Below, in pieces: positions 1-7,304 of a DNA stretch of 15,138 nt (the first letter of the stretch is position 1; the number at the start of each line of letters is the position of its first letter). The stretch is from NCBI GenBank assembly GCA_964609375.1, contig CAZSSA010000064.1, positions 1 through 15,138 of the forward strand, in the 5' to 3' direction. A program made the translations under genes and the position numbers. The DNA is from CAZDUS01 sp964609375. GTDB lineage: Bacteria; Verrucomicrobiota; Kiritimatiellia; CAIKKV01; CAITUY01. A model generated the notes under the pieces. That model saw only the letters and a program-made list of their open reading frames with translations, was not told the origin of the DNA and searched no databases.

Positions 1-1
1 C

Positions 2-3000
2 TACTGGGGTAAAACCAGCGCGGGAACCTACGGCATAAACGTGGTCAGCGGCATTGTCGAATTTGCCACTGGCGCCCTTGGAGATATGGAGGACGCGAAG
101 ACCGACAATATCACCCTCAGTACCGGCACAACGCTCCGGTGGGTCCCGGGCAACACTCAGGATATCTCGAAGCGCCTGAGCATCGCGGCCAGCCAATCCG
201 TCACGCTGGATCTGCAGGCGAACAACGTCGCCTTTGCGTATGCGCTGGACAACCCGCAGACCAGTGCGAGCGGTGTAACCATCACCAAGCTGGGCAGCGG
301 GACCTTGACGCTCCTCGCCAACTTGGGCGCGAAGAACTCCGGCACGTTCAGGATTTATGAAGGAACGGTCAACGCCCAGGCCAGGACCAACCTGCTGTCA
401 TCCGGAACGATAGACTTCAACAACGGGACCCTGCAGTTTGGCGCGGCGTTTGATGCCTCGACAGGTCCCATGACCTTCAATGCCGGCGGCGCGACGCTGG
501 ACACGATGGCCCAGAACATCACGCTAGCCAACCCGATCGGTAACAATGGCACCGGCGGGTTCACCAAGAAGGGCAGCGGGTCCCTGACGCTCAGCGCCAC
601 GAACAGCTATATGGGAGGGACGACCCTCGACGCGGGGCAGTTGAACATCAACACCAACAACGCGCTGGGTTACGGTGCGGGCGCGCTCCTGACGATCAAG
701 GGCGGTACAACGCTTGACAACACAGGTGCCGCGACCGCAACCATGGCGAACAATCCGACGCAGTCGTGGGAAGGCGACTTTGTCTACGCCGGTTCGCTCG
801 GCCGCACCCTTAATCTCGGGAGCGGCACGGTGACGATGACCGGCAGCCGGCAGGTGACGATCAGCGCGGGCAATCTGACGGTGGGCGGGATCGTGGGCGA
901 GGGATATGTGCTGGAGAAACTTGGGGCCGGTACGCTGGAAATTACCGGGCCCTCGACCTACAGCGGCAATACGACCATTGCGGGAGGTACGCTGAAGCTC
1001 AGCGGTTCTGGATCCATCGCCAGTTCTCCAGTGATCACGGTAGGCGGCAGTGGAACCTTTAATGTGTCGGGCTTTACCCTTGCCAGCGGTCAGACCCTGC
1101 TGGGCACGGGCACGGTGGCGGGTGACCTCACCATTGGCAGCGGCAGCACCAACAGCCCCGGNNNNNNNNNNNNNNNNNNNNNNNNNNNNNNNNNNNNNNN
1201 NNNNNNNNNNNNNNNNNNNNNNNNNNNNNNNNNNNNNNNNNNNNNNNNNNNNNNNNNNNNNGGGATGACGGGCACGCGGCTGTCTGGGAATATCCTGACG
1301 GTGACCAACGGGGTGTGGAACGATAATGCGGATACCAATGCGACCTACCGGCATGCCGACTTCACCAACAGCGCGGTGTTTGTCTACCAGTGGCGCCGGG
1401 CGGATGATTCAGCCGGGTCATCCAATTTCACGAACCTGTTCAGCCAGACCAACGCCACCTACACGCTGGTCACACCTGATGACCGTTACAAGTGGTTCAG
1501 CGTACAGGTGAGTTGTACGGACACGGGCGTGCCCGGACCGGGGGTGACCACGGTGACGAATAGTGCCTGGCTGCAGGAAACGTCCACAGTGCCCGGGGTC
1601 GTGGTCTTCAGCAATTCCGTCGACACCACCTGGGGCCTCTATTCGAACTGGAAGCCGAGCAGTGTTCCGACCACGAATATTTCCGCCGTGATCGGCGATA
1701 CAGCGGTGTTGAGCCCGGCCACGGTTACTCTGGCCGGCGGCGCGGAAACGAAGAATCTGTATCTCGGCACGAACACCGGGTCCCAGGGTACGATGAACAT
1801 GACTGGTGGATCGCTGACCCTCCCGGCAGCGGGTAATATTGTTGTAGCCGGCGCGACGTCAAGTGCCGGGACGCTCAACCAGACCGGCGGAATGCTGGCC
1901 GGCATCACGAACGGAGACCTTAGCATTGCTGCTGGATCCGGTAGCACGGGGACGGTGATCCTCGGCGGTGCTACAGCCATTACCAGCACCTGGTCGATTG
2001 CCAGCGGAGCGAATTCCATCGGCACCCTGACCATGACCAATAATGCGCGCTGGCAGCAATCCGGGGCCAATCCCCGTACCGTTGGCAGTGCGGCTGGCGC
2101 CATTGGCCACCTGAATGTGTTGGGCAATGCGGTTATGAGCTGTTTGGACGGGGTAAATCCTCGTGGAGTAACTCTGGGATCGGTTGCGGGAAGCACGGGC
2201 ATGTTGGTGGTTGCCGACGACGGGCAACTCACGGATGTTGCCCCCCTTACCATCGCTGCCGCAGGGAATGCCAGAGTCACTGTTCGCGACAGGGGGCAGA
2301 TCAGGGGGCAGACCGGTTCTGCCTATTTTGACATCGGCTCCGGTGCCAACGGCGTCGGGGATCTGTTGCTCGCCGACAACGCCTCCGTGCTCTATGCTCT
2401 TCGAATGGGCAGTGGTGCGGGATCCGTGAGCACGCTGACGATGTCGAACAACGCGGTGTTCAACCAGGGATTAAACGACGCTTTCATCGTTGGCAACGCC
2501 AACAATGCGCTCGCCACGGTGTACATGAACGACAGCGCGATCCTGAACCCCCACAACAGGGGTTTTGTCCTGGGTAACGCGAGCGGGAGTACGGGTGTTG
2601 TTGAAATGACCGGCGGAATCATCACGAACTTAGCCAATGCGGGCACGTTCACTGTCGGCAATCTTGGATACGGCAAGATGATGATCGGGGGAACCGGTGT
2701 GGTTCACGTGGCCACATTAAATGTTAGTGGTACAAACGGCGGGGCCTCGGCAGTCAATAGCGAGGTGACGCTGGCGGGTAGCGGCCTGTTGCGCGTGACA
2801 ACGGTGGCGAACCTCGGGAACGTGGCGGGGAAGCGCGGGTTGGTCAATCTTCAGGGGGGAACGTGGAGCGGTACTGCCGCCGCTAACCTGGGGGCTGCGG
2901 CTGGCGCGCAAGGCGAGGTCCGGGTCACGGGCGGCAACTGGGTGCAGTCCGGGGAGTTGAACGTGGGCGCGGCGTCTGGCGGCACGGGCATCGTGACGGT

Positions 3001-3520
3001 GGCAAACTGTACGTCGGCGACCAACCTCACCGGCGCGATCAAGGTCGGTGGTGGCGCGGCGAATGACCGGTACGGCTTGATCACGGTCTCCAATGCGACG
3101 TTCGGCGGCGGGACGCGGGTGATGGTGCTAACCAACGGCCTTGTTAATCTGGCAGGCACGGGGAGCGTGCTGCGGTGCAATTCATTCACCAATAACGGCG
3201 GATCTGTGACAGCCCATGCAGGGGTGATCCCGAGCGGTTTGGATGTGACCAATAGCGCGAATACGTCGCTGGTGATTACCAATGGCGGCACGTTGCAACT
3301 GGTCTTCGGGGATCCTCCGGCGTTGAGTGGAGTCGAGGTTTGGGGGTTGCGCTGGTTTGGGAACAACCACGCGGGGCAGTTGCAGGGGATGAAGGATAAT
3401 GCGGGGCTGTCGTGGGCAGACGAGGCCGTGGGAGGCTGTGTGACTATCTACACCAATGCGACGCATACGATGGTGGGGTATGTATCCAGGCCGACAGGCA
3501 CGACGTTCCAGTTCCGGTAA
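2..3520 (+). CDS. Secreted beta-strand-repeat (autotransporter-like) protein, 5' truncated and interrupted by an assembly gap
   Basis: The frame is open from base 2, so the true start lies upstream. The GTG at 41 is only an internal codon. Before the gap the protein is low-complexity Gly/Thr/Asn/Ser with three recognisable autotransporter-associated beta-strand repeat units (key pattern K-x-G-x-G-T/S-L-T-L ... T-x-x-A/E-G-T/Q-L/V). After the gap come an Ig-like stretch (YQWRR ... YKWFSVQVS, about 1380-1520), a W..YSNW...VP motif (about 1630-1668), then many short beta-helix-like repeats of the type L-x-x-G-x-x-x-G-x-x-G-x-V-x-M-x-G-G. A C-terminal domain (about 3190-3520) has VWGLRWFGNN and ends TTFQFR. 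I see no C-terminal beta-barrel, PEP-CTERM or LPXTG-type signal. The role is probably a cell-surface or secreted structural or adhesive protein, by family analogy only. The two sides of the gap may belong to two genes. The stop TAA lies 20 bp from the end of the convergent downstream gene. Confidence 0.75.
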   Translation, partial: YWGKTSAGTYGINVVSGIVEFATGALGDMEDAKTDNITLSTGTTLRWVPGNTQDISKRLSIAASQSVTLDLQANNVAFAYALDNPQTSASGVTITKLGSGTLTLLANLGAKNSGTFRIYEGTVNAQARTNLLSSGTIDFNNGTLQFGAAFDASTGPMTFNAGGATLDTMAQNITLANPIGNNGTGGFTKKGSGSLTLSATNSYMGGTTLDAGQLNINTNNALGYGAGALLTIKGGTTLDNTGAATATMANNPTQSWEGDFVYAGSLGRTLNLGSGTVTMTGSRQVTISAGNLTVGGIVGEGYVLEKLGAGTLEITGPSTYSGNTTIAGGTLKLSGSGSIASSPVITVGGSGTFNVSGFTLASGQTLLGTGTVAGDLTIGSGSTNSPXXXXXXXXXXXXXXXXXXXXXXXXXXXXXXXXXXGMTGTRLSGNILTVTNGVWNDNADTNATYRHADFTNSAVFVYQWRRADDSAGSSNFTNLFSQTNATYTLVTPDDRYKWFSVQVSCTDTGVPGPGVTTVTNSAWLQETSTVPGVVVFSNSVDTTWGLYSNWKPSSVPTTNISAVIGDTAVLSPATVTLAGGAETKNLYLGTNTGSQGTMNMTGGSLTLPAAGNIVVAGATSSAGTLNQTGGMLAGITNGDLSIAAGSGSTGTVILGGATAITSTWSIASGANSIGTLTMTNNARWQQSGANPRTVGSAAGAIGHLNVLGNAVMSCLDGVNPRGVTLGSVAGSTGMLVVADDGQLTDVAPLTIAAAGNARVTVRDRGQIRGQTGSAYFDIGSGANGVGDLLLADNASVLYALRMGSGAGSVSTLTMSNNAVFNQGLNDAFIVGNANNALATVYMNDSAILNPHNRGFVLGNASGSTGVVEMTGGIITNLANAGTFTVGNLGYGKMMIGGTGVVHVATLNVSGTNGGASAVNSEVTLAGSGLLRVTTVANLGNVAGKRGLVNLQGGTWSGTAAANLGAAAGAQGEVRVTGGNWVQSGELNVGAASGGTGIVTVANCTSATNLTGAIKVGGGAANDRYGLITVSNATFGGGTRVMVLTNGLVNLAGTGSVLRCNSFTNNGGSVTAHAGVIPSGLDVTNSANTSLVITNGGTLQLVFGDPPALSGVEVWGLRWFGNNHAGQLQGMKDNAGLSWADEAVGGCVTIYTNATHTMVGYVSRPTGTTFQFR
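271..1010 (+). repeat. Autotransporter-associated beta-strand repeat units
   Basis: Three protein-level repeat units lie at about 271-375, 553-650 and 908-1010. Each begins with a K-x-G-S/A-G-T/S-L segment (TKLGSGTLTL, KKGSGSLTLS, EKLGAGTLEI). Two continue with a T/N-S/T-Y-x-G-x-T-T motif about 10 residues on (NSYMGGTT, STYSGNTT), and all end in an A/E-G-T/Q-L/V strand. This pattern matches the autotransporter-associated beta-strand repeat family, which is widespread in PVC bacteria. The DNA is diverged between units, so these are not recent duplications. Confidence 0.7.
1162..1261. other. Assembly gap (100 N)
   Basis: There are exactly 100 consecutive N. A round 100 is a common scaffolding placeholder for a gap of unknown length, so neither the true distance nor the reading-frame continuity across it can be trusted. 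The apparent single ORF through it depends on the arbitrary gap length. Confidence 0.97.
1740..3180 (+). repeat. Degenerate beta-helix-like repeat region
   Basis: More than ten units of roughly 25-45 residues share a core like (G/A)-S-G-x-x-G-x-V/L-x-(M/V)-x-G/N-(G/N). Examples are NTGSQGTMNMTGGSL, GSGSTGTVILGG, ASGSTGVVEMTGGI, AAGAQGEVRVTGGNW and ASGGTGIVTVANC. A right-handed beta-helix or beta-solenoid is the natural reading. The units are poorly conserved at the DNA level. Confidence 0.6.
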
Positions 3521-3540
3521 GTGTTTCAGGCTTGATCGCA

Positions 3541-5526
3541 CTACTGCTCAATGTCGTGGAGCAGGACTCCTGCACTCCAGGGGGCCAGCGGAGGGAGGGA
3601 GAATCGCGTGCCCGAACCAACAGGAAAGGCCTTATGCGTTGGCCGCTGCCAGGTCCAACGTCCGCCTTCCGCCGGTTGGGGAATTGACAGCGTCAACTCG
3701 GGCGTTGGATCAAGACTGACATTCAGCAGTAGAACAGTCACGACCCGCCCGTTGGCGTCGCCACGAGGGATCACCACGCATTGGCAAGGGGTTTCGAGCA
3801 AGGCTGCCAGATGACCATGGGCCGCCCAGTTTGCCGCCGCCAGGATCTGACGGCGGCGTGACGAGGGCATGGCAGCATGGTCAACGCCCCAGCCAAAAAC
3901 GACCAGCCGTCCGCCATCGGGGCGTTCAATCGCCATGGCCTCGGCGCCTGCCAGTTGTCCGTTCGCTCTTACGTAGTGGCTCAAGATACGGCACGTCCCT
4001 CCGATCGGTTCGCAGGCGTAGGCTTTCCCGAAGGCCCGTGTGCAGCAGAGGACGCTATCGTCGCGGTAGGGCGTGTTGATTTCATCCTGGGTGAGCCGGA
4101 GCGTGTCAAAGGTCTCGCTCAGGGGTGTCGTCCGAAGCCCGATCTCGTGGGTCAATCCGCGTTGGGCAAGCACTTCCACCGCCTCGCCGTTGACGATCAA
4201 CCCGCGGGTTATCCGCTGGCGGAGGTCCTCCACACTGACGGTTTGAGCGCTGGGTCCGCTGAGCCAGCTCACGGGGGCGGAGGTCTCCCAGCAGAGGGGC
4301 AAGCCGATCAGGGCGGCGATATCCAGTTTGCCATAGCCTGTGCCCGTCCACGCCATGGGCGGGTCGCCGGGCTTAACCCGGCGTTGTTCGTGGTTGCGGC
4401 TCGCCAGGATTTCGATGCCGGCGTTCTGTGTTCCCCGGTTGGCGGCCACGTACCGCTTCCAGAACGGGCGCCAGGCGGCCAGTTTGGCCAGGAAGGCATC
4501 GTGCCAGACCGTTTCGTGCGGATACTGTAGTGTGGTGAACGAGAGACTGTTGCAGCCGTACGCCAGGGCCAGCGAACATTCTGCGGCCGTGGCTTGGGCG
4601 CTTTTCCCGATGACACCGGCCGGCAGGCTCTCGCATTCATAAACGGTGAGATCGATGCGGGCCGGCAACTGGCTGGACTGGAGGCCGATCAACACCGCCT
4701 TCTGCAGCATTTCACGGGGGCGGTGATCGTTATAGAAGCCGCCGCCGGGTCGGCTGGCGGCCGGGCGGCCGGTGGCCTGCTCCAGTGCCGCGAAAACGTG
4801 ATGCCAGTCCGTTCCATCGTATCCGCGTGACGTGATGTCACAATGCTGCAGGCCCACGATGCAACCGGGTGCCACGGAGGCGGCCGCCCGGCCGACCGTG
4901 CTTGCGACGGTAGCCACGCCATCGCGCAGGAAGGCGATCCAGGCATGCCGGGTCGGGACGTCATTTCCCTCGTTGAGGGCGTTAACAAGGGTTTCTCGCT
5001 GCCACGCCTCTCCTGTTTTCGCGCTGAATGCGGCGAGGCAGGATTCACAAAAACAGCCGCAACTCACGGGACGGTGGCTGTACATCCGCAGATCGTCGTC
5101 GATCCACACCCGGGCGGGCTTCCAGGCGCAGTAGGCGCGGGTGAAGGCGTCCAGATAAGCATGGAATGCGGGATCACGGGGACAGGAGCAGGTGGGCGCA
5201 ATGACGCCGTCCGGTCCTGCCATGCGTTGCCATGTCAAGGCCCTGAAGTCAAGGGCCAGATGGGAGGAGCTGTGGCCGATGGTGTTGCTGATCTGGAGCG
5301 AGGCGGTGATGCCTGCCTTTCGTACGCGGTCGGCCGCCTTTTCCATTTGCCGCGCATGATCGATATGGACGGCCAGGGGCGGCATCCCGCAATCCGAGGC
5401 AAACCAGACCTCGTCGCATGACCCTTTATGCTGACTGATCATCGACAGGTGTCGCTCCAGCAAGGCCGGGTCCAGATGGTGGTAGCCCAGGCGTTGCGTT
5501 ATCAACGGACGGATGGTCTTGCTCAT
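3541..5526 (-). CDS. GH42-like TIM-barrel glycoside hydrolase-like protein
   Basis: 661 aa with no signal peptide, so probably cytoplasmic. The N-terminal half resembles the beta/alpha-barrel of beta-galactosidase-type hydrolases. VWIDDD (residues 140-145) is followed by a cysteine cluster C156-x-C158-x-C160-x2-C163, plus an earlier C113-x-C115-P. GH42 enzymes carry a CxCxxC zinc site soon after their acid/base Glu (in an NE motif), and this layout looks the same. However, the position that would hold Glu reads D143-D144-D145. E297 and E299 (YECES) sit where a nucleophile would be expected. The C-terminal part has VNGEAVEVLAQRG and VVFGWGVD segments, then a beta-rich tail, as in the trimerisation-like and accessory domains of such enzymes. 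The ATG overlaps the upstream gene's TGA by 4 bp (ATGA), implying translational coupling. The exact family and substrate are unknown. It could also be one of the uncharacterised GH-like families. Confidence 0.7.
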   Translation of the reverse strand: MSKTIRPLITQRLGYHHLDPALLERHLSMISQHKGSCDEVWFASDCGMPPLAVHIDHARQMEKAADRVRKAGITASLQISNTIGHSSSHLALDFRALTWQRMAGPDGVIAPTCSCPRDPAFHAYLDAFTRAYCAWKPARVWIDDDLRMYSHRPVSCGCFCESCLAAFSAKTGEAWQRETLVNALNEGNDVPTRHAWIAFLRDGVATVASTVGRAAASVAPGCIVGLQHCDITSRGYDGTDWHHVFAALEQATGRPAASRPGGGFYNDHRPREMLQKAVLIGLQSSQLPARIDLTVYECESLPAGVIGKSAQATAAECSLALAYGCNSLSFTTLQYPHETVWHDAFLAKLAAWRPFWKRYVAANRGTQNAGIEILASRNHEQRRVKPGDPPMAWTGTGYGKLDIAALIGLPLCWETSAPVSWLSGPSAQTVSVEDLRQRITRGLIVNGEAVEVLAQRGLTHEIGLRTTPLSETFDTLRLTQDEINTPYRDDSVLCCTRAFGKAYACEPIGGTCRILSHYVRANGQLAGAEAMAIERPDGGRLVVFGWGVDHAAMPSSRRRQILAAANWAAHGHLAALLETPCQCVVIPRGDANGRVVTVLLLNVSLDPTPELTLSIPQPAEGGRWTWQRPTHKAFPVGSGTRFSLPPLAPWSAGVLLHDIEQ

Positions 5527-7253
5527 ATGATTTTACCCGGGATGGAGAGGGTGCAGCGCCACGGATGACCACGTTCCCCAAGTTTGTTTAACGTGGATAA
5601 TTCGATGCGGTTTTCTCCGGGATGTAACTGCCATTTGAAGTCCTTGCCGATGCACCGAGATTTTCCGTTATCCACGCGCACCTCGCAGCCGGCGAAGAAC
5701 TGCGTCTGGAAGGGTTCCACAGCCAACTCCAGAGCATTGTGTGTCTTATTCCACCGGGTCCGCACCTTGAGCCGGTCGCAGGACCAGTAAAGTTCCCGCC
5801 AGTTAATTGGCTGTGTTCGCCTTTCTGGCGGCAAGCCCAAATCCTGCGGATCGATTCTGACGGCGGGCGAAGCATAGGTGTAGGTCTGTGCGGGCACCTT
5901 GTCCCCGTAATCGCGCCGGCGACTATAGGTCATCATCACGTAGCAGGATCGCAACCACCAGAAAGGCGACGGCCCGTTGTCGATGCCGCTGGGACAGGCG
6001 ATGCCCAGGGACTGGAACCGGATCAACTTGTAGGCGATACCCGGTTCATACCGGTCGCGTTCGAGGATATCGATGAGCTCTCCGATACAGTAGGGCGTGC
6101 CGTCGGGCGCGAGCCAGCAGCCGGCGTGACCAACGTGGTTGTCGGCCTCCAGGCAAATCCATTTGTCGTGGAAATGGTCGTAGGCTTCGAGGGAGGAGTG
6201 GTGCCAGACCTGGGTGCGGCGGGCAGGCACGCCCAGCGCCCAGAGGGCCTCTTCCATGACATGGGCGAAGCCCCCGCACATGCCGGCAGTTTGGCCTGCC
6301 TTGATATGGGCGAGCAGGACGTCCCCCCGTTCCGTGAAGATTTCCCGCGGCCAGGGCCAGTAGAATGTGTGGGGCCAGAGGTTGCCGATGAAGCGCCCGA
6401 CCTCGAGCAGTCCTTCGAAGGCATTGGGTGCCGAGTGATAACGTGCTGCAAGTTCCGGGTGGATGGCGCTGCACTTTTTCAGGTTGGCCAGCCGGTCTGG
6501 AATGAGATCGAAGCGCAGCGGACTGTCGTTAATCGGAGGATCATGAAGTTCGGCCAGCGAGACACCGGGAGGGAGGGGCAGGGTGGTGGTTCCGGTCGGG
6601 GTCTGTCCGTATGCCGGACTTTCAGGGGCCGGTGTGGCTCCCGGGAAAGCGATCGGACACTTGAAACAGGATACCTGAAGGATCCATCCGCAGAACGTGT
6701 TAATCCAGTGGCGGTGGCCCGGCCGCGTATCGGCCAGCTTCCCGCCGATGGCGATGGGGATGTAGGTTTGCCGGTAGGCATGCCATTGGATATTGCGGCC
6801 CGTCATGCGGAGCAAGGAGGTATTATCGTGGATCGACATCGATATACCTGACCGGCAGTCCCAGTCGATGGCCAGCGTATAGGCGACCTTATCGTGGCAT
6901 GGCACAAGCAAGCGGAGGTAATGGCCATAGGCGAAGAGCTCGAGTTCCATGCGCTCTCCGGCCCGATGGGCGCTGAGACGCAGGTAGCCGGCCCAGCTTT
7001 CCATGAGTTGTCCGCCCGAGTCGTTTGTGTCGAAAGCAAAGGTCAGTCTGATGGCTCCGCGGACATCGGAAATACGGCCATCGCCGGGGAAGATCAGGGC
7101 GGACCCCGGCGGCAGAGGGAATCTTAGCCCGTGCGTGGCATCGAAACCGAAGGAAGGTAGCAGGGTTTCCGCGAAGCCGGAAGTCGCCTTGCGCGGGATC
7201 AACGGAATGGCCTTGCGTCTCAGATTGATCTTGAATGTGGGCGTCGGGTTCAT
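5523..7253 (-). CDS. Transglutaminase-like (papain-fold) protein with N-terminal ConA-like domain
   Basis: 576 aa with no signal peptide. Residues about 45-200 are beta-rich (IRLTFAFD, GYLRLSAH, MELELFAYG, YTLAIDWD), consistent with a concanavalin A/LamG-like carbohydrate-binding sandwich. Residues about 280-400 match the transglutaminase-like superfamily. C326 lies in GMCGGFAHVMEEALWALGVPAR, H352 lies in HHSSLEAY (the H-x3-E spacing of HxWNE), and W365 with E369/D371 lies in KWICLEAD. This gives a Cys-His-Asp/Glu triad. Residues about 480-576 form a C-terminal beta-sandwich. The family includes peptidases, amidases and peptide N-glycanases, so it may cleave a peptide or amide bond in a sugar conjugate (inference). 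The start is supported by GAGG five nt upstream (7259-7262). It lies 51 bp after the alpha/alpha-barrel gene and overlaps the next gene by 4 bp, so it is the middle gene of the cluster. Confidence 0.75.
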   Translation of the reverse strand: MNPTPTFKINLRRKAIPLIPRKATSGFAETLLPSFGFDATHGLRFPLPPGSALIFPGDGRISDVRGAIRLTFAFDTNDSGGQLMESWAGYLRLSAHRAGERMELELFAYGHYLRLLVPCHDKVAYTLAIDWDCRSGISMSIHDNTSLLRMTGRNIQWHAYRQTYIPIAIGGKLADTRPGHRHWINTFCGWILQVSCFKCPIAFPGATPAPESPAYGQTPTGTTTLPLPPGVSLAELHDPPINDSPLRFDLIPDRLANLKKCSAIHPELAARYHSAPNAFEGLLEVGRFIGNLWPHTFYWPWPREIFTERGDVLLAHIKAGQTAGMCGGFAHVMEEALWALGVPARRTQVWHHSSLEAYDHFHDKWICLEADNHVGHAGCWLAPDGTPYCIGELIDILERDRYEPGIAYKLIRFQSLGIACPSGIDNGPSPFWWLRSCYVMMTYSRRRDYGDKVPAQTYTYASPAVRIDPQDLGLPPERRTQPINWRELYWSCDRLKVRTRWNKTHNALELAVEPFQTQFFAGCEVRVDNGKSRCIGKDFKWQLHPGENRIELSTLNKLGERGHPWRCTLSIPGKII

Positions 7254-7304
7254 TGTTGCCTCGAGACGAATCTTTTTTTATCAGTTTTATGGGTCAAGAG
7301 TCTT

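Noticed and set aside
41..43. GTG as start of the first gene
   Set aside because: The frame stays open to the window edge and the codon lies within repeat-type sequence with no ribosome site.
524..1354. 276-codon minus-strand ORF
   Set aside because: It runs across the N gap and opposite the beta-repeat frame. Its low-complexity translation is an antisense artefact.
1639..2280. 213-codon minus-strand ORF
   Set aside because: It is the Pro/Ala/Val-rich complement of Gly/Thr repeats on the plus strand, with no real protein features.
5739..6851. 370-codon plus-strand ORF opposite the transglutaminase-like gene
   Set aside because: It is fully antisense to a gene with a clear domain and an operon start. 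The translation has no recognisable motif, as expected for a GC-rich antisense frame.
7272..7278. T-run in the 51-bp gap between two cluster genes, considered as a terminator
   Set aside because: The T-run is on the plus strand while the genes run on the minus strand, and no stem precedes it.
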